Source: Telmatactis stephensoni
Taxonomy: Eukaryota > Cnidaria > Anthozoa > Actiniaria > Isophelliidae
Length of the DNA stretch: 64,000 bases
Reading direction: 5' to 3'
NCBI GenBank assembly: GCA_029948255.1
Contig: JALIZF010001567.1
Span: 310,001-374,000 of the forward strand
A program made the position numbers and the translations under genes. Positions 30,804 through 40,300 of this stretch are shown here, piece after piece; position 1 is the stretch's first letter; each line of letters opens with the position of its first letter. The notes under the pieces are model-generated. The model had not been told where the DNA came from, searched no databases, and saw only the letters and a program-made list of their open reading frames with translations.

Positions 30804-33800
30804 GAAACTTTATTTGCTTATGAATACAGTTGTAAATCTCACTACGTAAGGCAATAAACAACTGGCTACTTGAATTGATACATGAGTAATATATATAAAT
30901 GTATATTTACAAGGAATCCAATTAAATGAAAAAAAAAAAAAAAAAAATTAGGATTTTAATAGTTCTGGGTCATTCCAAATCTTATTTCTGCAGCAAAATA
31001 TATAATATGTTGCTCTAATGGCAAGATTTATCGTTTTCCTAATAATATAGAGTTGTTGTTTTTTATCAATGCCAATGTCATTCATCATGTCTAGGAAGGT
31101 GGAGCATTCATCCGAGAAAACGCCAAGAGAACTCATGGAGAGGTTAACAAATTTAACACATCTGTAGTCACTGCTCAAGTCGTTAATCAAGTTCTTGTAT
31201 TTTTCTCGTTTACGCATTGCATTTTTACAAAGGTTGGATTCGAACCCAACTGTTAGTTCTAGGACATACAGGCACTTGGAATGTATTAGAAAAAGAAGAT
31301 CTGGACGGAAAGTGTCACCAGTTATAATTGAAGGACTCGAATAACCATTCACATCAGCATAGAGTGAAGAGCGATCATTAATTACAGGTTGAAGGGAAGT
31401 GGCGATGAAATTTAGAATTGAGTCGTGTCTCCAGGTAAAGCGTTCAAGGTAATGCTGGCAACCAGCGACAACATGGAGGAGTGATTCAGGATTAAGGCAG
31501 AAAGAGCAGTCAGGACTTTGTGACGATCCCCATCTGAACAGATTTTTACGTGTAGCGAGGGAGTTGTTTATGTAGCGAATGGTAAAGTTATAAATGTTCT
31601 TGGGAAGGTTAGACTGGACAGATGACCAAATAGAATTAACAGATGATAATGAAAACTTGATAACATTTGCGAAAAAGAAACCTTGAGATGTTAGGTGGTG
31701 TAGCAGTTTATTTTCTTGATTAGAACGGAAATCTTTAAGAACTTCTTTAGTAGATTTGTATACATCGTATTGGATGTTAGTGTGGCAGCTCGACGACTTC
31801 CAGAGATCTTTAATGGAATCATTACGGGACTTTTTTAAGGAATTACGGAGGACTGTTTGACATTGAATGAATTTGACAGAAGGAGGACAAATATTAAGAC
31901 CAAATTTATTACGCTCAAGAAAAACGTTACTCAGTGTACCAGATATTGGGATATCAAGCCATTTACGAATGAATCCATTCACTATAGAATCAATGTTTTC
32001 TATTATCCAGGTTTTAGATATATCAGCTACAGTAAAATGCCAGGAAAGTTTAGATAAGACATAGCGGCTGTACAGGAGAAGTTTATTTTTAGGAAGCAAT
32101 GGCTTCATATCAATGTCATTCATCAGATCTTGAACAAGAGAGGTCAGTTCAGACATGTGTTGGTAGTTAGACATGTTGAAATCAAAGAAACGTCCTAAGT
32201 AGCGAAATGAATCACCCATTTTGACGTAAGGGACAAGAACTCCATTTATTAACAGTTTTGGCAAATATTGGACGGATTTAGTGTACAGTTTCTTGATACC
32301 AAAAGTAATGCACTTATCAACCCTTATTATCATGTCAGACCATTGGCACCAGATTATAAAGCGATTGATTAAGTGCTGATTTTCTGATTCTTGGCCACTT
32401 ATGACGGCAGCGTCGTCAGCGAACTGGAACCAGTGGATGGGATTTAAAAACTTTAGGGAAAAACCAAATTGTCTATACTTCTCGGATTTAATGTGCTGGA
32501 GAAACGTATTGAAGCATAGGTTAAAAAGAAGAGGGCTTAAGCAATCACCTTGAAGCACACCGCGACCAACATGTATAAAAGGAGTGCGAAAATCATTAGT
32601 AATTATGGAGGTTTGGAAATCGGTGTACAAGCTTTTAATTAGAAATTTTATATGATCAGGAATGTGGTGGTAATCAAGAACTGCTTGAATCAAGTTGTGA
32701 TGAACTTCACCAAAGGCGTTCTTCAGGTCAAGTAGAGTAATAACAAGAGAGCGTTGCTTTATGCGAGCTTTGTTGATGATGTGAGCCATTTGAGCCGTAT
32801 GCTCAAAAGTTCCAGAGAGACCAGGGGTAAAACCTTTTTGAATTTCATGCTCAATAAAGTTATTAGCGGCAAGGAAGTTAAAGATGGCATTACGAAGACA
32901 GGAGGTAAAAACCTTTAAGGGCACTGATTGAAGAGTAATAGGACGAAAATTAGCAGGGTCATTGGTGTTCCCTTTTTTATGGATAAGGATTGTGCAGGCT
33001 TGCTTCCATTCGCTTGGGACGGATTGAGTTAACCACGCTGTACGGATAATTTGAGAAAGATAAGTGCGAAGGAAGGGACATCTTTTGAAACAAATGATTG
33101 ACAGTTGATCTAAGGGACAAGGAGAACCAGAAGCCTTCATCTTTCTAATGACAATTGAGATCTGTTCGTACGTTGGAGGTTCAAGGTTAAACGGAATTAC
33201 AGGATCAGACAAAGTTGGTATCCAACTTGGAAGGTTGAAAACTTTAGTCGGGTTAACTGATGAAAGAGTTCTTGCAAAGTAATTATAACACTCTTCCATG
33301 GAGAATGAGGGGAGGATCTCATCTTTTTTATTGAAGATCTTTTTGACGTAGCCCCAAAAATTTTTGGCAATAGAGTAATCATGATTTACTGAGTCAGTGA
33401 TGTCATTAGGCGACTTGTTTTGCAGCTTGTCACGCAATAGGCGAGATACGTATTTAATTTCCGTGATATCGGCGTTAGACTGTTTTAAAGCTTTGAGAGA
33501 TTTCTTTAGATCCTGTTTAGACTTATCTTTGTACTTATTTGTTAGGTTTTTATCAATGACTTGTGAAACTTTACCAAAATTAGTACAGAAATATTCATAA
33601 ATAGTGTCATTCAGAAGTTTGATACTTGAGCTGAGGTTCTGAGCTGTGATTGGAAGATTCAAGAGTAGAACTGATTTGAAATATTCGTTGGCCGTTGACC
33701 ATTGATCGTCTGTTTTAGGTAGATTTATTCCTTGTTTAATATCGGGAAAGCTGTAATCTTCAGGTTGAATTAAAGGAACACCAGAGTTAATTAAAGGAAC

Positions 33801-34287
33801 ATTTACATTGTCGTCTCCAGATTCTTGATCAGCTGAGGTATTATTATTATGAAGGTCAGCACGAAGTTGATCATTCAAACCCAAAACAACTCTACAACTC
33901 CTTTGATGCATTTTTAAACCTCTATTCCCCTTGCAAAGCTTACCACAACAGCACTTAACGTAGTAAATAAGAGGGACATTATCAGCAGGATTAGTATCAT
34001 TTGGCATTTGTTTCTCTCCATCAGCAGGACGTTCCGCTCGGTGAATTCTTTCTTTGCAACGCCACGCATGGCGGCCCAGCGAGACAAAATCTTGACCACA
34101 AAAAGAACAGACAACTCCAGCGAAGACAATGATAAGAAAACTTGGATAACCCATGCTTTAGAACTTGTAAAGTCAGCTGGACATAGATTAATTAAATGAA
34201 AATACCAATTCAAGTATAGAAAGAACGATAAAACTGAAGACATGTACAGAGCGTGTTCACTCTGCTCGATGTCTCGATAATTTTAAT

Positions 34288-34386
<99 letters not shown>

Positions 34387-37340
34387 TGACCACCGTACTG
34401 TGAACACCACAGTATTTGAGCTCTGTAAAAATCCGTTTTTAAACGCTCTTGTAATGCGTTTTTTGGAAATTTATACCATCTTAATTGTAGTTAACATCAA
34501 CTACAATCTATTGCCCACTTGAAGTGACTCAAAGGATACAGTTTTTTGCAAAATGAGTGCGGATAGAATCCAACATGGTAGGACAAGATGGACGGAGCAA
34601 ATGTGCATTGATTTATTAATTTGTAAAGATGAAGCTAAAGAACTACACACATCGGAAGAATGCCCTACTAATGAAAAAGGAAGAAAGACTGGAATCATGC
34701 AGCTAACGTTAAAAACAGCCCAAAATTTAAGGGATAAATTAGCACATCTAGAAAAAACTTGCAAGGTGAGCGCACTACGCATAACAAATGAGCTACAAGA
34801 ACAAAGAGAAACCAGCGACAAAGACCAAACAATGGAGAGACTGAAATCGAAGATCAACCAAGCGAACAACAACAAAGCATTGACTGGACAATTGAAGATC
34901 TTAGTAAGTGGATTACACAAATAATGCAAGCAGCCAAGTGTATCTATGATGACAATGTGAAAGACATAGGGATTATAAGCGAGATGTACAAACACCTTTG
35001 TCAAAAAGAAAACCTACATTAAGAAAATAGACATAGATTGACTTCAATATGCTGCCAAATCGCTCTTAAAAAAAAAAAAAAAAAAAAAACGTTAATTGAC
35101 CCACTCCAGTACCTCTGGGAATACAACTGTTCAATTTACTCTGTTGTTAAAGCATGGAAATCAATCCACATCAAAGAAAAGAACGCGGATAAAGAAAGAA
35201 AAACAAGCGGGAAACCGCGATGGATGATCAGCATAGAAAGAAAAATGAACAATCTTCGAAAACAAATTTCTCAGATATGCGAAGAACTGAAGAGAATACG
35301 TGATAATCGTCAACTAACGCCGAAAATGAAGAAAAACCGATCCTGGATGATGAAAGAAATTAAAGGAAGAATAACCATCGCAAGTTTGACAACTTTAAAA
35401 GAAAGAAAGATTAACACCATCCGAACCCTGAAAAGACAGAAGGAAAGAAAGAAGACAGCCAATGAAAGATTCAAGACCAATCAGTGGTTTGATGCAGATG
35501 AAGGTTCGAAGCAAACCATCACTCACCAAGGGCGCTAGGACAAAGTCGTTGTGTGTTAGTGATATCAATAAACCAGCTACAAATTGTACTTACGGTATCT
35601 GATGTTAGTCCTTCGTAGTTCTCACGTTAAGTCACATTGTATTTATCTGTACTCCTTTGTGGTTATCATTCAAGTATTATTCCCTCAGTCTTTGACCTTT
35701 CTGGCCTCTGTTATAGTTTTCATAAAGCGCCATCCACCGAACACGAGTAAACGAACGTTCCAACGATTTGAATATCTGAATTTGGGTTCCAGTCCGTCCT
35801 CCGCCATAAATTAGTTAGCTATGATTAATAAGTTAATCAAATTCGACTTAATATCACTAATATCACAGACTCGTAAAGCCATTCCAGCTGAAAAAAAAAA
35901 ATATATATATATATATATAAATAAAAGAACAAAACCATTTAAGATCTATATTTAAAGATGCCAAGAAGTACGCAGAAAAACTGAACATGGATTTTGACGA
36001 TGGAGAAACAATCTTGAGAAACGGCGATAAAGAAATGCGCGTAAGTGGTAAAGAACCATACAAAGTAAAGACCATTATAAACAGGGCGAACACTGACAGG
36101 CACATGAGAGACACACAAAACCAGCTCTGGGTTGAGAAATTTGTGACTCAACATTGGAATGATCCTCAAATATCAAATAATTCATATGACATCTTGACAC
36201 TTGAAGAACATTCCAGACATTGTGATGTCAATCGACACAAGCATCAGAAAACAACTCATGAATACCAAGATCTACAGATCTCAGAAGTTACACGAACACT
36301 GTAGAACTGTCCTGCCGACTTTGCTATATCACACGTACTTTGTGGCTGCTCACATATAGTTCAATCACTTTACAAAACTCGACAAAATGCTTTGCCCTGT
36401 CTATCATGCTCTCCTTGAAAATATGGTTTCCATGAATCTGATTATTCTTCTCCATGGCATATGCAATCTCATCCTCAGCCAACCAAAGAAAACAAAGCAG
36501 CAAAGATATTATGGGACATACCATGGCAACTTGAAAAATGTCCTAAGGACGGTGCAAACAAGCCAGATATTAGTATACTAGACAAAAAGAACAAAGAATG
36601 GTCTCCAGTGGAAGGTACTATATGTACTCCAGGAACAATTGTTGAAAGAACCAAGTACAAACAGAACAAGCATCTAGACCTTTTAAAAATTGGAAATAAA
36701 GACACGTTTCCAGGTTATAAAGTGAAGCTTATCACCATAGTAAAAAAGAACAAAGAATGGTCTCCAGTGGAAGGTACTATATGTACTCCAGGAACAATTG
36801 TTGAAAGAACCAAGTACAAACAGAACAAGTATCTAGACCTTTTAAAAATTGGAAATAAAGACACGTTTCCAGGTTATAAAGTGAAGCTTATCACCATAGT
36901 ATTTGACTATCTTGGTGCAGACTACAGAGATCTAGACAAAGAACTGAATATGTTATTTGGGCCGAAAGTAGCAAGGTTGACAATTGAACGGTCCCAGAAA
37001 TGGGTTATTTCTCAGAATTGTGAGATCGTTTAAGAGATTTTCGTGCATGTAATTACGAAAACGCATAAATATAGCAACACAATAGTTAAAAAGCAGATAT
37101 TTATGCAAATGCATAAATATAGCAATATAATAGTTGAAAGAGTAATTTTAGCTTCATAAGATATTTTTAAGGACATGAATAATGAAAAATTTAGCATATA
37201 TTTTTTTTTTAAGAATATGATTTACGTGTACATATAGATATCCTGTATTTAAATCCACATTGCTTAGGCTGTGCCCGCAAAGATGTTGATATATACCCTG
37301 AATGATTTTACTGATAAAGTCTACCATAATAATAATAATA

Positions 37341-37372
<32 letters not shown>

Positions 37373-40300
37373 GGGAAGAATAATAGAGAGATGTTAATGA
37401 AGGAATGTGGCAGGATATCAGCGGTGACTCTAGTTACCTATATCGAGAAGAAAAAGTCAGATCTCAGGAAGCTGAAGAGAACATTTCAACGAAGGAAAAA
37501 GCAAGAAGAATCAAGATCATTGAACAAACGTTTCCAAGTTGACCCGGGAAGCGTTTATTCCAAAATAGATCACATTATTGGTGAAGATGGAGACAATGAG
37601 AGACCAAAGTATAACACTACAAGCCGTACGGAAAATGACCATGAAGGAGTGTTTGAAAACGTCACTGAAGCTTGCAGCTATTGGAAATCCCTCTGGGAAC
37701 AGAATAGCGGAACTGGCCATGGAGACTCAAATGTTATGTGGTTAAAGGATGTTAGAAGAGCGCTCAATGAACTAGTGCCAGTCCCCCTGAAGAAAGTTTC
37801 AATCTTAACACTAGCCAATGTGTTAACGTTATCAAAAAGAAGCGCAATTGGAGCGCTCCAGGACCGGACCGAATATCAAATTACTGGTGGAAAAAAGCTG
37901 TGTGTCTTCATGAGGGAATCGCAAGATGCTTTGAGGCAATTGGAACGGGTTCAGATAATTATCCGCAGTGGTTCACCGGGGGGAAAACAACTCTAATTCC
38001 TAAACCAGGCGAGTTCAGCAGTGCCAATCAGAGGCCCATTACCTGCCTCAATACAGTGTATAAGTGGTACACTTCATGCTTACTTATACCCATTGACCAA
38101 CATCTTGACAAACATGGTCTAATGGAAAGAGAACAAAGAGGAGCAAAGGCCCATTGTAGCGGCACAGTAGATAATTTACTTATAGACAGAATGGTGTGCC
38201 AGGATAGCCAGAACGGAAGTAGAAATGTAAGCATGGCTTGGATCGATGTAAGGAAAGCTTTTGATTCAGTGAGTCACGCATGGTTGCTGGAAATGATGAC
38301 GCTTCACAAATTCCCTGAGTGGTTGTGTAGTGCTGTGGAAAGACTGAGTAAAAGCTGGAATACAAGAATTGCAGTTAAGACCAAACAAGGAAATGAAATC
38401 TCTGAGACCATCTGTTTTAACAAAGGGCTCCCGCAAGGTGATGCGTTATGTCCGAGGCTCTTCACTCTATGCATCAACCCGATAGCCTGGAAGTTGAAAG
38501 CCTCAGAGGGTTACAAGTTGTCTAAGCCTATCTCTGATAAAGTGACACACCTGCTTTATATAGACGATATGAAGATCTTTGCAGCCTCAGAGAGCAAATT
38601 GGAGAGAGTTCTAAAGATGACCAAGTCAGCCATGGAAGACGTGGGTCTAGCGTGGAATGAAAAGAAGTGCTCGATTGCACATGTTAAGAGGGGATCCCTT
38701 GACAATAGTTCTACTGGTTTAAAGATCGACGAATCACAGATGATTACCACCTTGAAAGATGGCACACATTACAAATTCCTCGGTGTTATGGAAAACGTGA
38801 AACAAGATGATAATGTAGTCTTATGGGGTGCCTCAAAAGTATATCTACAGAGACTCTCGGTCATATGGTCGAGTCCATTATCAGATTTTAATAAAGTTGT
38901 TGCTTCCAACCAATATGCACTGCCAGCTCTCACCTACCCAATGTGGACGCAGACGTGGCCTTTGTCTGAGCTACAAAGAATTGACAGAGAAAGTCGCAAG
39001 ATCATCAAGGAAAATGGGGGCATACATCCGTTAGGATCGAATGAGCTTCTATACCTATCAAGAAAGCTGGGGGGAAGGGGACTGAAATCCATAGAATCTG
39101 AGTACAAGATGACAAAAGTCAAGACCGCCACTAAAGTGTACACCAACGAAGACCCTACGATGAAACTGGTTCGAGAATTTGAAGAGAAATCTGTCCGGAT
39201 GGGTAGGCGCTCCCTAATAAAGGATGCTGACAGGTATGCTGCGGAACTGGGAATTAATCTTAAACTTCAGTACCCCAACCCAATTGGTTACACTGAAACC
39301 AACGAGGAGATACAAGCTGACAAGATTGGAGCGTGGATGCGGAAAGCAGAACAGTGCAAAAGAGTCAAAGAGCTCAAAGACCAAAAATGGCAAGGGAAAT
39401 TCCTTGAAGCAAGATGGAAAGATGAAGAGATCAAGGATTGCTTTAGTTGGCTACATGAATGGAAATCAGCACCATCACACACCATAGCAGGTGTATATGA
39501 GCTATATCAACAGTTGCTTCCTACGAGATTATATCATCATAACAAGACAAAGACAAATTCAGATCCAGATGTTAAATGCCGCATGTGTGGTAAAGCAGCT
39601 GAGAGCGTACAGCACGTTCTTTCCGCATGCAGCACCCTAGCTCAAAGTAAGTACCTTGTAAGACACAACGCAGCCCTAAAGATTCTATTCTACGAATTGC
39701 TTAAAGATCTGGACCTGATAGAAACCATCCCGCCTTGGTATTCGCCTGTAAAACCTAAGCCAGAATACCAGAATGACAGAGCCCAAGCACTATGGGATAT
39801 CCCACTCTTTGCGGAAAATACTGAGGTGAGGTCCAACCGTATCGACGCACGCATCGTGGATAAGAAAGAAAAAAGAGTCATTCTCTTAGAAATGAGTTGT
39901 CCGTGGCTGGAAAATCGAGAGGAGAAGCAAGCAGAAAAATCATCGAAATATGCACCGTTGAGATGGGAGTTAAAGAAGAGATACCCTGATTATGAAGTCA
40001 AACAATATAACATCATTATCGACGTCCTGGGAGGATATTCACGAGAACTGTTTGACACTGTTAAAGAGTTACTTGGAGTTAAGAGAACAAAGGATGTATT
40101 ATTTCGCATGCAGAAGTCAATCATCTCTAGCAGTTTGAACATTGCAAGAACTTTCAAGATTCAGACATTGTAAAAGGGACACCATATCGCAAGAATCTCT
40201 AGGATTCAGACTTTGTTGAAAGATAAACATTAGCTGATAAAGACTGTTTTTTTAAGATGTAATTTATTTTTTGACACTTTTAAATTAATTAGTTATTAAC

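Larger units (their letters stand above)
34387..37325 (+). pseudogene. LINE 2: R4/Dong-type, RT domain deleted
   Basis: It starts at ATG 34553 with [20 protein letters not shown], a Trp-containing Myb-like N-terminus. Basic helical parts follow (35104-35538, ending [14 protein letters not shown]). Then the sequence jumps to the C-terminal region ([20 protein letters not shown], 35945 on) and the REL endonuclease ([13 protein letters not shown]...[13 protein letters not shown], 36490-37033). The RT catalytic core present in LINE 3 is absent. The junction region (35540-35935) holds a fragment of the palindromic MITE family of 18505. Several stops separate the parts. A tandem duplication lies in the endonuclease. 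Confidence 0.8.

Noticed and set aside
34210..34410. ORF encoding poly-tyrosine
   Set aside because: It is a translation of the (TAA)n microsatellite.
36585..36902. Independent host gene with repeated domain
   Set aside because: The sequence aligns by motif with the C-terminus of the LINE 3 protein, so it is LINE-derived.
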